A stretch of 47,300 nucleotides of DNA, from the IMG/VR virus record IMGVR_UViG_3300047678_000203, positions 1 to 47,300 of that record; one strand, written 5' to 3'. Shown here piece after piece: positions 1 through 9,125 of the stretch. Each line of letters begins with the position of its first letter. Position 1 is the first letter of the stretch. This DNA comes from a virus. The notes beneath the pieces are model-generated. The model saw nothing but the letters and a program-made list of their open reading frames with translations, did not search any database and had not been told where the DNA came from. Both the position numbers and the translations under genes were made by a program.

Positions 1-27
1 ACCCCCACGCCCACCCGGGATAAGAAC
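1..27. repeat. Terminal direct repeat, left copy
   Basis: These 27 bases are identical to the last 27 bases of the window (47274-47300). This means either a circular genome written with a short overlap or a short terminal redundancy. The join lies in the non-coding gap before the terminase genes, where cos sites of cohesive-end phages usually sit. Confidence 0.9.
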
Positions 28-73
28 CGCCGGAGAGGCTTCTCCCTGGTGCGGAGGGTCAAAGACATTCGGA

Positions 74-92
74 CCGTCACGCGATGTGACGG
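74..92. promoter_or_regulatory. Small inverted repeat upstream of the small terminase
   Basis: CCGTCAC (74-80) and GTGACGG (86-92) form a perfect 7-bp stem with a 5-base loop. A second short stem, GGAGA/TCTCC, lies at 32-45. They fall between the presumed cos region and the small terminase gene, so terminase recognition is a reasonable guess; nothing in the sequence proves it. Confidence 0.35.
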
Positions 93-128
93 CCAACCGA
101 TGCCGCGCGATGCGGCTGAGGAGATTGC

Positions 129-605
129 ATGCCACGAGGTGGACACGGAAGGTCCGGCCCGCCGCCGGATCCGAAATCAGAACGCAGCGAGCGCCGTGGC
201 ATCCGCTTCGACGCGCTTCCGGTGGAGGGCTACGCCGGCGATGCCCCGGATTTCCCGCTCCCTGCCCCGTCAGCCCGAGAGTTGGAGATTTGGCGGTGGG
301 CTTGGTCGACGCCGCAGGCCTGCGCCTGGGCACGGCAGCCGTGGCGCAACCGCACGATCGCAATGTGGGTTCGCTGGTCGGTGCGCATGGAGGAACCGAA
401 CGCTGGCGCTTCGCTCGGCAACGTCGTGGTTCGCCTGGCCGATCAGATAGGCATGACGCCCGCCGGCCTCAAGGACAACGGCTGGCGAATCGCCGTGGAC
501 GAGGTGGCCGCGAAGCGCGACGCCGTGGTTCAACTGCCGGATGAGGACGAAGATCCGGACGACCTGCGGTCCCGTTTCGCGGTAGTCCGCGATGCAGCCG
601 GCTGA
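129..605 (+). CDS. terS: Terminase small subunit
   Basis: This 158-residue protein begins PRGGHGRSGPPPDP, the N-terminal signature of small terminases next to the large subunit in many actinophages. The core has a tryptophan-rich stretch (LEIWRWAWSTPQACAW, about residues 52-67) typical of that family, followed by a helical region and an acidic tail (DEDEDPDD). The family recognises phage DNA and delivers it to the large subunit. The ATG at 129 is preceded by GAGGAG at 117-122. The gene overlaps the large terminase by 14 bases, so the two are probably translated together. Earlier starts in other frames give no recognisable protein. Confidence 0.85.
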   Translation: MPRGGHGRSGPPPDPKSERSERRGIRFDALPVEGYAGDAPDFPLPAPSARELEIWRWAWSTPQACAWARQPWRNRTIAMWVRWSVRMEEPNAGASLGNVVVRLADQIGMTPAGLKDNGWRIAVDEVAAKRDAVVQLPDEDEDPDDLRSRFAVVRDAAG

Positions 606-2286
606 CCGGTATGCCGTCGACTTCCCGACCCTGTGGATCGTGCCGGCCTGGATTCAGCGGCACTGCATCATCCCGGACGGATTTCGCAAGGGCCGCCCGT
701 TTCGCCTATACGACTGGCAGTTCTGGTGCCTGGCGAACCACTACCGGATCAAGCCGCAAGCGCAGCAGGATCCGGACTTCCTGGCCGGCGACCCCGATGC
801 GATGCCGGTCCGGACCGAGGCGTTCCACTACCGCCGTAGCCAGATCATCGCCCCACAGAAGACCGGCAAGGGCCCGTGGTCGGCGGCGTGGGTGTGTGCC
901 GAGGGCCTGGCGCCGGTGCTGTTCTACGACTGGGCGGGCGAGAACGACGCCTACGTGTGCGACGACAACGGCTGTGACTGCGGCTGGGTGTACCGGTACC
1001 AGCCGGGTGAGCCGATGGGCCACGCCTGGCCGACGCCGCTGATTCAGCTGCTGGCGACGTCCGAGTCGCAGGTTGAGAACGTCTACCGGCCGTTGAAGGC
1101 GATGGCGCGGGGCCCGCGGCTGAAGAACCGCATGATGGTCCGTGAGGGCTTCATCCGGCTGCGGGGCGAGGGTGGTGATCCGGAGGAGAACCGGATCGAC
1201 GTGGTGACCAGCTCGGCGCTGTCGCGGCTGGGTAACCCGATCAACTTCGCCCTGATGGACGAGTCGCAGCTCTACACCGAGTCCAACAAGCTGGTGAACG
1301 TCGCGCAGACAATGCGCCGGGGTGCTGCGGCGATGGGTGGCCGGTCCGGGGAGACGACGAACTGCTACGACCCGTCGGAGAACTCGACGGCGCAGCGGAC
1401 GCACGAGTCGACGAAGCGCGACATCTTCAAGTTCTACGAACCGCCGCCGCCCGACTTGAAGTACAGCCGCCGCGACGAGCGCCGACGCATCCACGCGTTC
1501 AACTACAAAGGGTCGCCGCACGCGGACTTGCACGGCATCAACGCCGACGCCGACGAGCTGCACGACGAGGACCCGGCGAAAGCCGAGCGGTTCTTCGGCA
1601 ACCGGATCGTCTACGGCGCCGGCACCTGGCTGGAGGGAAACCTCTGGGAGGCTCGGTCTCTGGAGAAACTGGGCCGGCCGCCGCGGATCGTTCCCGACGG
1701 CACGTCGATCGTCCTCGGTTTCGATGGTAGCGACGTCGACGACTGGACCGTGCTGCGGGCGCAGACCGAAGACGGCTACCAGTTCACGCCGGTGTTCGGC
1801 GACGACCGCAAGCCGTGCGCCTGGAACCCCGCCGAGCACAAGGGCAAGATCCCGCGGCTGGAGGTCGCGGCCGCGATCGAGGAGATATTCGGCCGGTTCA
1901 CGGTGGTCCGGATGTACGCCGACCCGCCGGACTGGAAGACCGAGATCGACGGCTGGGCGGCCGAACACGGCGAGAAGGTCGTCATCCGGTGGGAGACCTA
2001 CCGGATCACGCAGATGCACGCGGCCCTGGTGCGGCAGCACTCCGACGTGACCAAGGACGCGACGACGTTCACCCACGACGGCTGCCCGACAACGTTCATC
2101 CACATGAAGAACGCCCGGAAGCTGGCCCGGTCCGGCCAGAAGTACATCCTCGGCAAGCCGTCCCAGACCCAGAAGATCGACGCCGCGATGTCGTCGACGC
2201 TCGCCAACGAGGCCGCCGGTGACGTCACCGCGGCGAAGGCGTGGCCGAAACCCCGAGTCCGCCGCAAGGTGGTCGCCCTGCGTTGA
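592..2286 (+). CDS. terL: Terminase large subunit (ATPase and nuclease)
   Basis: This 564-residue protein is the DNA-packaging motor that docks on the portal. The Walker A-like motif APQKTGKG lies at residues 87-94. The Walker B motif is LMDE, with D223 and E224 as the catalytic pair. The C-terminal half has the RNase H-like nuclease pattern: D378 in GFDGSD, an acidic stretch around YADPPDWKTE, and D530 in KIDAAMS. The length is normal for the family. The ATG overlaps the end of the small subunit. The portal gene follows directly, as usual in headful and cos siphoviruses. Confidence 0.95.
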   Translation: MQPADRYAVDFPTLWIVPAWIQRHCIIPDGFRKGRPFRLYDWQFWCLANHYRIKPQAQQDPDFLAGDPDAMPVRTEAFHYRRSQIIAPQKTGKGPWSAAWVCAEGLAPVLFYDWAGENDAYVCDDNGCDCGWVYRYQPGEPMGHAWPTPLIQLLATSESQVENVYRPLKAMARGPRLKNRMMVREGFIRLRGEGGDPEENRIDVVTSSALSRLGNPINFALMDESQLYTESNKLVNVAQTMRRGAAAMGGRSGETTNCYDPSENSTAQRTHESTKRDIFKFYEPPPPDLKYSRRDERRRIHAFNYKGSPHADLHGINADADELHDEDPAKAERFFGNRIVYGAGTWLEGNLWEARSLEKLGRPPRIVPDGTSIVLGFDGSDVDDWTVLRAQTEDGYQFTPVFGDDRKPCAWNPAEHKGKIPRLEVAAAIEEIFGRFTVVRMYADPPDWKTEIDGWAAEHGEKVVIRWETYRITQMHAALVRQHSDVTKDATTFTHDGCPTTFIHMKNARKLARSGQKYILGKPSQTQKIDAAMSSTLANEAAGDVTAAKAWPKPRVRRKVVALR

Positions 2287-2300
2287 GAGGAGCCTGCCTC

Positions 2301-3764
2301 GTGGCGCTGCCCGACGACTCCGACCCGATCGGCTGGGTCAACTACCTGGCCCGGGTCCACGACTCGGAACTGCCCGCACTGCGGGAGTACGACGGCCTGT
2401 ACTCCGGCACCGCGCCGTTGCACTACCTGCACCCGGACATCCTGCGGGAGGTCGAGGACCGCATCACCGCGGTCATCCTCGGCTGGCCGATGCTCGCGGT
2501 CGACCCGCTCGAGGAACGTCTCGACGTGATCGGGTTCGCGTACCCGGAGGACGGTGACGCGGACCCGAACGTCACGCCGGACGAGCTGGCGTCGGCGATC
2601 GGTGACGCCAACCTGGCCATGGTGTGGGAGGACAACGACCTCGACACCGAGTCGCAGATGGGCCACATCGACGCCCTGGTGATGCGGCGGGCGTACATCG
2701 ACGTCGGCACCCGGACGGCCGGGAACACCGACAGCCCGTTGACGACGATCGAGTCTCCGCTGGAGGCGTTCGCGCTGATCGACCCGCGCACCCGGGAGCC
2801 GCGGGCGTACCTGAAGCGCTGGACGGAGGAGTACGACCTGCTGCACGGGCAGCTGCCGCAGCAGTACGCGACGCTGAAGCTGCCCGACAAGACGGTTTGG
2901 TTCGACCAGGGGCCGACCGGGTGGCGGGAGACCGGCCGGGACGAGCACAAGCTCGGCACCCTGCCGGTGGCGGTCCTGACGAACCGGGCCCGGCTCGCGG
3001 ACCGGTACGGCCGGTCGGAGCTGACGCCGCCGCTGCTGTCGCTGTCGCACGCGGCCAACAAAATCGCGACGGACATGATGGTCGCCGCGGAGTTCCACGC
3101 GATCCCGCTGCGGGCCCTGTTCGGTGTGGGCCCGGAGGATCTGGAGGACGTGTCCGGGAACCGGATGTCCGCGCTTCAGATCATCATGTCGCGGATCCTG
3201 ACCGTCCCCGGTAACGAGGACCAGGACGGCGGCGGCGTGCGGCCACACGAGTTCTCGGCGTCGAGCCTGAGCAACTTCCACGACACGCTCGGCCAGCTGG
3301 CCCGGCACGCGGCCGGCCTTATCGGCATGGACCCGTCCGCGATGGGCATGACCGCCGGCGACAACCCGGCCAGCGCGGAGGCGCTGCGGTGGCGTGACAA
3401 CCGGACGATCAAGCGCGCCGAACGCAAGAGCCGCGGCTTCGGTGGCGGCTGGAACCGGTGGGCGCAGCTGGTCCGCCGCTTCCAGGAAGGTGACTGGGAT
3501 CCGAAGGCGCGCCGGGTGAAGACGCTGTGGCGTGACCCGGCGACCCCGACCAGGTCGCAGGCCGCCGACGCGGCGCTGAAACTGGTGACGGGCCGGATCA
3601 TCCCGAAGCAGCAGGCCCGTGAGGACCTCGGGTACACGCCGGCGCAGCAGCGTCGGATGGAAGCCCAGGACGCGGCGAACATGGCCCTCGACCCGATCGG
3701 TGAGATCTCCGCTGACATGGGGCAGGGCCTGCCGGATAGCACCGCCGCCGGCGCCGGGGTATAG
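2301..3764 (+). CDS. Portal protein
   Basis: This 487-residue protein sits directly after the large terminase and before a MuF-like protein, the canonical portal position. The sequence has the features of siphovirus (SPP1 gp6-like) portals: an alpha/beta N-terminal region, the stretch LTPPLLSLSHAANKIATDM (about residues 235-255), and a long C-terminal helical part (NPASAEALRWRDNRTIKRAERKS region) that would line the channel. The protein forms the dodecameric ring at one capsid vertex. I chose the GTG at 2301 because GAGAGGAG lies just upstream; a longer in-frame start at 2241 would overlap the terminase by 46 bases and has no clear ribosome site. Confidence 0.92.
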   Translation: MALPDDSDPIGWVNYLARVHDSELPALREYDGLYSGTAPLHYLHPDILREVEDRITAVILGWPMLAVDPLEERLDVIGFAYPEDGDADPNVTPDELASAIGDANLAMVWEDNDLDTESQMGHIDALVMRRAYIDVGTRTAGNTDSPLTTIESPLEAFALIDPRTREPRAYLKRWTEEYDLLHGQLPQQYATLKLPDKTVWFDQGPTGWRETGRDEHKLGTLPVAVLTNRARLADRYGRSELTPPLLSLSHAANKIATDMMVAAEFHAIPLRALFGVGPEDLEDVSGNRMSALQIIMSRILTVPGNEDQDGGGVRPHEFSASSLSNFHDTLGQLARHAAGLIGMDPSAMGMTAGDNPASAEALRWRDNRTIKRAERKSRGFGGGWNRWAQLVRRFQEGDWDPKARRVKTLWRDPATPTRSQAADAALKLVTGRIIPKQQAREDLGYTPAQQRRMEAQDAANMALDPIGEISADMGQGLPDSTAAGAGV

Positions 3765-3767
3765 GCC

Positions 3768-4823
3768 GTGGCCGTTGACGACATCGCCGCGGCGCACGCC
3801 CGGCGGCAGGTGGCGTTGGGCCGCCGGGTGGCCGAGGAGATCGGCCGGTTGTGGCGGCTGCTGCTGGACCTGCGGGACATCGCCGCGTCGTGGGCGCGGG
3901 CGGTGCCGCGGGCGCTCGGTCTGATGACGGCCGGGCAGACCGCGGCCGCCGCCGACGCTGGCTCCTACATCGGCGCCGTGGCGGGCGCCTACGGCATCCG
4001 TAGCGACCCGGCTGGCCGGATCGTGCCGTCCGGGTTCGCGGGGACCGCGTCCGACGGCCGAGACATGACGTCGCTGCTGTACCTGCCGGCGATCACCGTG
4101 CTGACCCGCATCGCCGAAGGCGTCGATGTGGACCGGGCGGCCGCCAGTGGCGCCGCCGAGCTCGACATGATCGCCCGGACCCAGGTCGCGGACGCCGGCC
4201 GGGTCGCCGATGGGGTTGCCATCGCATCCCAGCCCCGGCTGAGCGGCTACATCCGGATGATCGTCGGTGACACCTGCTCGCGGTGCATAGTGTTGGCGGG
4301 CCGCTGGTACGAGTGGAACGCCGGTTTCCAGCGCCATCCGCGGTGCGACTGCATTCACATTCCGGCGTCCGAGGACACCGCCGACGAGGTTCTCACCAAC
4401 CCGGCGAAGATCTTCGAGTCGATGTCGGCGGCCGAGCAGGACCGGGTGTTCACGATCGCGGGTGCCCAGGCGATCCGGGACGGCGCCGACATCTCGCAGG
4501 TGGTCAACGCCCGCCGCGGTGCGCGCGGGCTGACGCCTGCTGGTGCGCGGATCACGGCCGAGGAGGCGCGGATCCTGCGCGGCGGCCGGGACCGTGGCCG
4601 GCTCGAACGGACCAGCGTGTTCGGCCGGGACGTGTTCACGACCACCGAGGGACGGACCGTCCGTGGTGTCGCGGGCAAGAGACTCAGCCGGCGTGGCACG
4701 GAACGCGTCGGCCGATACCGGTCGGCGAAGGCGGCCCGGTTGATGCCGGAGTCGATCTATGAGCTGGCCGAGGATCGCGAGGACGCGATCCGGCTCCTGC
4801 GGTACCACGGTTACATCCTCTGA
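3768..4823 (+). CDS. MuF-like minor head protein (possible capsid maturation protease)
   Basis: This 351-residue protein follows the portal by 3 bases. Residues about 160-200 carry the MuF-like signature: CSRCIVLAGRWY, then GFQRHPRCDCIH. The paired cysteines and histidine are characteristic of phage minor head proteins that sit inside the capsid at the portal vertex. In many actinophages this position is annotated as the capsid maturation protease. I see no unambiguous Ser-His protease motif, so I call only the MuF-like role. The C-terminal third is basic and helical. The start is GTG at 3768. Confidence 0.82.
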   Translation: MAVDDIAAAHARRQVALGRRVAEEIGRLWRLLLDLRDIAASWARAVPRALGLMTAGQTAAAADAGSYIGAVAGAYGIRSDPAGRIVPSGFAGTASDGRDMTSLLYLPAITVLTRIAEGVDVDRAAASGAAELDMIARTQVADAGRVADGVAIASQPRLSGYIRMIVGDTCSRCIVLAGRWYEWNAGFQRHPRCDCIHIPASEDTADEVLTNPAKIFESMSAAEQDRVFTIAGAQAIRDGADISQVVNARRGARGLTPAGARITAEEARILRGGRDRGRLERTSVFGRDVFTTTEGRTVRGVAGKRLSRRGTERVGRYRSAKAARLMPESIYELAEDREDAIRLLRYHGYIL

Positions 4824-4861
4824 CCTGGCGCGATGCCGGTCACCACACCGAGAAGGTCGCG

Positions 4862-5563
4862 ATGACCCGACTCCCTGTCCACCCGTTCACCGGCCTCACG
4901 GCCATCGGGTTGCGCCGCGACGGCCGCCCGATCTACCCCATCCGTGGCGGCTCCGAGCCGTCACCGGTGCCCGGCGCTCCGGCACCGGCGCCTGCTCCGG
5001 CACCTGCTCCGGCACCGAACCCCGCGCCATCCCCGTCGCCCAAGCCGACCCAGGACGAGCCGCTCGGCCCTCCCGGGCTCAAGGCGCTCCAGGAGGAACG
5101 CAAGGCGCGGGAGGCGCTGGAGAAGCAGCTCGCCGAGCTGGCCCCGCTCAAGGATCTGGCCGCCGCGATCGCGGGCGGGCAGACCCCGCCGCCGGGCAAG
5201 AGCGCCGAGGACCTGCTCAACGATCGGTTCGCCACCTACGAGAAGGACCTCGCCGACGAGCGGCAGGCCCGCTGGCGTGCCGAGATCGCCCAGGAGAAGG
5301 GCCTCACCGCCCAGCAGGCGGCCCGGCTCGTCGGCGGCAACCGCGACGAACTCGCCGCCGACGCCGACGCCCTGACCGCCCTGTTCCCCACCGCCCCGGC
5401 CGGGCCGCGTACCCCCGTTCCGGACCCGTCACAGGGTGCCCGCGGCGGCCAGCCGGGGCCGGACCTGCAGGCGCAGATCGACGCGGCAAAGGCCAAGGGC
5501 GACTTCTGGGGCGCCGCCGCTCTGGAGCGCACGAAGCTGCAGAACGTTTCACGACCTCGATAG
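4862..5563 (+). CDS. Scaffolding protein
   Basis: This 233-residue protein lies immediately upstream of the major capsid gene, the normal scaffold position. Residues about 40-62 form a low-complexity Ala-Pro repeat. After that comes a charged, coiled-coil-prone region (LKALQEERKAREALEKQLAE) and a C-terminal amphipathic helix ending in KLQNVSRPR. Scaffold proteins of HK97-fold phages have this acidic-helical build with a basic C-terminal tail that contacts the capsid protein. The ATG at 4862 follows GAGAAGG. Function comes from composition and position, since scaffold sequences diverge fast. Confidence 0.82.
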   Translation: MTRLPVHPFTGLTAIGLRRDGRPIYPIRGGSEPSPVPGAPAPAPAPAPAPAPNPAPSPSPKPTQDEPLGPPGLKALQEERKAREALEKQLAELAPLKDLAAAIAGGQTPPPGKSAEDLLNDRFATYEKDLADERQARWRAEIAQEKGLTAQQAARLVGGNRDELAADADALTALFPTAPAGPRTPVPDPSQGARGGQPGPDLQAQIDAAKAKGDFWGAAALERTKLQNVSRPR

Positions 5564-5613
5564 ATCGAAGGGCCGGCGCGGGCCGCGCCCGAACCTGAAG
5601 GGAGCACCAGCTC

Positions 5614-6795
5614 ATGGCTGGTATCACCGCGCTCGGCACGACGTACAACCTGCCGAACTACACGGGCCTGCTGTTCGGGCTCACCCCGGCTGACACGCCG
5701 TTCTTCTCCGCGATCGGCGGGCTCTCCGGCGGCGGCCAGACCACCGACTGGGAGTTCGAGTGGGAAACCTACGACATGCGGGCGGCTGGCCAGAACGTGG
5801 CGCTGGAAGGCCAGACGGCGCCGTCGCTGCAGAACCGTGTCCGGGCGAACGCCAGCAACGTTCTGCAGATCCACCAGGAAGCGGTCGGTGTCTCCTACAC
5901 CAAGCAGGCGGCGACCGGCCGGCTGTCCGGTCTGGCGTCCGCGGGCGCGGCCAACCCGGTCCTCAACGAGCTGGACTGGCAGACGCGGGTCATGCTCATG
6001 CAGATGGTCCGGGACATCAACTGGTCGTTCCTGAACGGCGTCTACCAGAAGCCGGTCGACAACTCGACCAAGCGGCAGACCCGGGGCCTGCTCGCCGCAA
6101 CCACCACCAACGTCACCAACGTGGCCGCCGCCGGTGTGTCCGGTGCTGCCGCGGCGTCGACCGACCTGATCACCTCGTCGGCGCACGGCCTGGTCGCCGG
6201 TGACACGGTCCGGTTCAACGCGGTGGGTGCGGCGACGCCGCTGACCACCACCGACGTGTACTACGTCATCACGCCGCTGACCAACACGTTCGCGGTGGCG
6301 CTGACCAAGGGCGGCGCGGCGGTGAACATCACCGTCGACGGCACCGTGAACTGGAACAAGGGCACCGCCCTGACCAAGGCGCACATCGACGCCACCGCGC
6401 AGCTGGCCTACGACAACGGCGGTCTGACCGGCGGCATGCCGGCGATGATCGTCGGGTCGGCGCAGAAGCTCGCGGTCACGAAGGCGTACACCGCGGCCGG
6501 GTACGTCACCAAGGAACTCGCGGGCAACATCGGCGGCGTCACCGTCGACCAGATCCAGACGGACTTCGGGCCGATGGGCATCATGCTCGACCGGGCGATG
6601 CCGCAGGACACCATCCAGATCGCCACGATGGGTCAGATCCGGCCGGTGTTCCTGGAGGTTCCCGGCAAGGGCACCTTCTTCGAGGAGCCGCTGGCGAAGG
6701 TCGGCGCCTCCGACCAGAACATGCTGTACGGCGAGACCGGTCTCGCTTACGGCAACCAGCTCGCCCACGCGAAGATCGTCGGTCTCGCGGCATGA
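5614..6795 (+). CDS. Major capsid protein (HK97 fold, SU10-like/DUF5309 type)
   Basis: This 393-residue protein starts MAGITALGTTYNLPNY and has the pattern of the DUF5309/SU10-like capsid family: a TPFFSAIGG N-terminal arm, EFEWETYDMRAAGQN, and the C-terminal segment ADPLAKVGASDQ-type region with YGETGLAYGN. GGAG lies upstream of the ATG (5600-5603). Residues about 185-250 (bases about 6166-6360) look like an inserted beta-rich module, HGLVAGDTVRFNAV through GGAAVNITVDG, separate from the HK97 core. A similar module occurs in the virion protein at 9126-9776. The gene overlaps its successor by 4 bases. Confidence 0.92.
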   Translation: MAGITALGTTYNLPNYTGLLFGLTPADTPFFSAIGGLSGGGQTTDWEFEWETYDMRAAGQNVALEGQTAPSLQNRVRANASNVLQIHQEAVGVSYTKQAATGRLSGLASAGAANPVLNELDWQTRVMLMQMVRDINWSFLNGVYQKPVDNSTKRQTRGLLAATTTNVTNVAAAGVSGAAAASTDLITSSAHGLVAGDTVRFNAVGAATPLTTTDVYYVITPLTNTFAVALTKGGAAVNITVDGTVNWNKGTALTKAHIDATAQLAYDNGGLTGGMPAMIVGSAQKLAVTKAYTAAGYVTKELAGNIGGVTVDQIQTDFGPMGIMLDRAMPQDTIQIATMGQIRPVFLEVPGKGTFFEEPLAKVGASDQNMLYGETGLAYGNQLAHAKIVGLAA

Positions 6796-7196
6796 GCGCG
6801 CAGAACACCGACGACGGTGCCGAGCTGGTCGTGCTGGCCGGCTCGGTCACCGTGCTCCGCAACGTCGGCGCGGGCATGGCCTATGTCGACGTGGCCCGAG
6901 GCGAGCCGGTCGGTGACCTCGACGACGAGACCCGCATCGGACTCCTCGCTCGCGGTGCGATCGGCCGCCGCGACGGCAGGCCGCACGAGGTCGCGGCCGA
7001 GCCGGGACCCGACGAGGACGAGGCCGACGATCCGGGTGCCGTGCCGGACGGCAACGTCGACGCCGTTCTCGCCTGGGTCGGCGACGACACCGACCGCGCC
7101 GCCCAGGCGCTGGAAGCCGAGCAGGGCGACGGCGGCAAGAACCGCAAGGGCGTCGTCGACCCGCTCACCGAACTCCTGACCCGACCCGAACAGTGA
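6792..7196 (+). CDS. Small head-region protein, function unknown
   Basis: This 134-residue protein lies between the major capsid protein and the head-tail adaptor and overlaps the capsid gene by 4 bases. Residues 10-60 form a small beta-rich segment. A proline- and acid-rich linker (EPGPDEDEADDPGAV) follows, then a C-terminal helical piece (VDAVLAWVGDDTDRAAQALE) that resembles a short UBA-like three-helix module. Proteins with this layout are common after actinophage capsid genes. A role in capsid decoration or head completion is an inference from position only. Confidence 0.75.
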   Translation: MSAQNTDDGAELVVLAGSVTVLRNVGAGMAYVDVARGEPVGDLDDETRIGLLARGAIGRRDGRPHEVAAEPGPDEDEADDPGAVPDGNVDAVLAWVGDDTDRAAQALEAEQGDGGKNRKGVVDPLTELLTRPEQ

Positions 7197-7214
7197 CAGC
7201 GGACGGAGGCGAGG

Positions 7215-7793
7215 ATGGCTGACCTCCTGGCGAGCGACACCGACCTCGCCTCCGCGCTGCAACGCGACGTGGACACCTCCTCGGCGATCCTCGCCTTGGA
7301 GGTGTGCACCGCGGTGGTGCAGGCCGCGGCCGGCCAGCGGATCGTCCGGGTTGTCGACGACACGGTCCGACTGTGGGGCGGCGCCGACCAGGTGCTGCGG
7401 CTGCCGGAGCGGCCGATCGTGTCGGTGGCGTCGGTGACGTATGGCGGGGTGCTGCTGTCGCAGGGCACCGCGTCGGGCACCTGGCGGCTCGACCCGAATG
7501 GGATCTGGCGTGACGTCGGCTGGATCGAGTGTCCGGGCGAGCCGTGGCCGACCGACGTGGTCTACACCCACGGTCTGACCGCTGACCAGCAGGACATCGA
7601 ACTCGCCCGCGGCACGGTTCTGTCGCTGGCGAAGCCGTTCTTCACGAACCCGGACGGCACGATCCGCGAGGCCATCGACGACTACTCGGTCGCGTACGCC
7701 GAGGCCGAGATGGCGCTGGAGATGCGGCCCGGCGCGAAGGACCGGCTCCGTAAGAAGTACGGCCGTAAGGGCGGCATGGTCCGCATCGTCTGA
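7215..7793 (+). CDS. Head-tail adaptor (connector, gp6-like)
   Basis: This 192-residue protein has the layout of the HK97 gp6-like adaptor: N-terminal helices (residues 8-40), a beta region with LRLPERPIVSVASVTYGG around residues 60-80, and W-rich strands before a C-terminal helical region. The segment PTDVVYTHG followed by ELARGTVLSLAKP is typical. Adaptors form the first ring below the portal. The ATG at 7215 follows GGAGGCGAGG. The protein ends in a basic tail (RLRKKYGRKGG). Confidence 0.85.
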   Translation: MADLLASDTDLASALQRDVDTSSAILALEVCTAVVQAAAGQRIVRVVDDTVRLWGGADQVLRLPERPIVSVASVTYGGVLLSQGTASGTWRLDPNGIWRDVGWIECPGEPWPTDVVYTHGLTADQQDIELARGTVLSLAKPFFTNPDGTIREAIDDYSVAYAEAEMALEMRPGAKDRLRKKYGRKGGMVRIV

Positions 7794-7804
7794 GAGGGGC
7801 GGCC

Positions 7805-9115
7805 ATGGCGGTCACGACCGAGCCGCCCTGGCTCAACCAGGCCTCCGGCACCGCGGCCCGTAACGGCACCACCAGCCACACGATCAGCTTCGGGTTCACT
7901 CCGGCGTCCGGGTCGCTGCTGGTGGTCGTGGTGTTCGGCGCGGTCACCCACAGTGCTACCGGCTGGACGGAGCAGCTCTCACCGGTCAACTCCGGCGAGC
8001 TGTCCGTTTTCACCAAGACGTCTGCCGGCGATACCGACATCACCGTCACCCACAACGGCAGCAACTACCCGGTCGCCTGGTGCGCGTACGAGTTCCCGAC
8101 CGGGTCCAGCTACACGGCCGGGACGAGCGACAGCACCAACGTCGACACGTTCCCCACCCTGTCCGGTCTGCCCGGTGCCGAGCAGGTCATCATCGCCGCC
8201 CGGGGCCGGACCGCCACCGCCACCGAGACCGCCGGCAGCAGCACCTGGTCGGCGCCGTGGGTGGAGGACGCCGACCAGTTCACGGCCCTGTCCGGGACTG
8301 ACGGCTGCTATCTGACCGTCGGGCATCAGATCAACGTCACCGCCACCAGCATCACCCCGTCGGCGTCGACGACGTACACGGGCACGTGGGGCACCCCGGA
8401 CCGCGAGAAGATCGTGGTCGCCTTGGACGTCGCTGGGTTCGGCGCCGTTGCCGTCGTTGGTACGGCGCGGGCCGCAGCTATGGGCCGCAGCGTCGTCGCC
8501 AAGGTCGTTGCCGTGACCGCACGATCCGTTGCCTCGGCGACGGCTGCGGCGACCGCCCGCAAGGTGGCACCGACTGTCGCCCGGTCGGTTGCGGTGCCGA
8601 CCGGATCCGCCGCGGCGAAGCACGTCACGCCCGCCACGGGCCGGCAGGTCGCAGCGCCCACCGGCATGGCCGCCGTGGTCAAGCGGCTGGCCGTTGCTGG
8701 CACCTCGATTGGCGCCGCGTCTGCGGTCATGTCGGGATCGTCGCGGGCAGTCACTGGCCGATGCGTTGGGGCCGCGCGCGCCGGGGCCTCCGTCGCCCGC
8801 AGCACCGCGGTCGCCGGCGCGGCTTGCGCGGCGCCGATCGGCCGGGCCACCGCGGTGCACCGCACACCGGTGGTCGCGTCCTCACCGGCGCTGGCCACCA
8901 CCCGGGCGGTCGCCACCAAGCGGCTCGCCGTCTCCGGCCGGACGGTCGCGGCAGCAACCGCCGCCGGCATCGCCGGGCAGGCCGGCAGCACCCGCTCGGC
9001 GACTGGCCGCTGCACGGCGGTGGCGATCTGCCGATCCCGGACGCGGAACCGCACCCCGAGGCCGTACTCCGGCGTCACCTCCCGGCCGTTTACCGGCATC
9101 ACGTACAGGCCCTGA
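7805..9115 (+). CDS. Virion protein with beta-sandwich domain and Ala/Val/Arg repeat tail
   Basis: Of 436 residues, the first 215 or so form a beta-rich domain that resembles domains on phage tail and surface proteins (for example VTHNGSNYPVAWCAYEF and VIIAARGRTATATET). Residues about 220-415 are a low-complexity tail built from loose repeats of Ala, Val, Thr and regularly spaced Arg/Lys, such as VVAKVVAVTARSVASATAAA and KRLAVSGRTVAAATAAG. The C-terminus is PYSGVTSRPFTGITYRP. Its position between the head-tail connector genes suggests an exposed virion component. No enzymatic motif is visible. The repeat tail is very basic and would be disordered or helical. Function is unknown. Confidence 0.8.
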   Translation: MAVTTEPPWLNQASGTAARNGTTSHTISFGFTPASGSLLVVVVFGAVTHSATGWTEQLSPVNSGELSVFTKTSAGDTDITVTHNGSNYPVAWCAYEFPTGSSYTAGTSDSTNVDTFPTLSGLPGAEQVIIAARGRTATATETAGSSTWSAPWVEDADQFTALSGTDGCYLTVGHQINVTATSITPSASTTYTGTWGTPDREKIVVALDVAGFGAVAVVGTARAAAMGRSVVAKVVAVTARSVASATAAATARKVAPTVARSVAVPTGSAAAKHVTPATGRQVAAPTGMAAVVKRLAVAGTSIGAASAVMSGSSRAVTGRCVGAARAGASVARSTAVAGAACAAPIGRATAVHRTPVVASSPALATTRAVATKRLAVSGRTVAAATAAGIAGQAGSTRSATGRCTAVAICRSRTRNRTPRPYSGVTSRPFTGITYRP

Positions 9116-9125
9116 AGGAGCGACC

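Noticed and set aside
1998-4808. 936-residue minus-strand frame over portal and MuF-like genes
   Set aside because: Same shadow effect, overlapping three well-supported genes.
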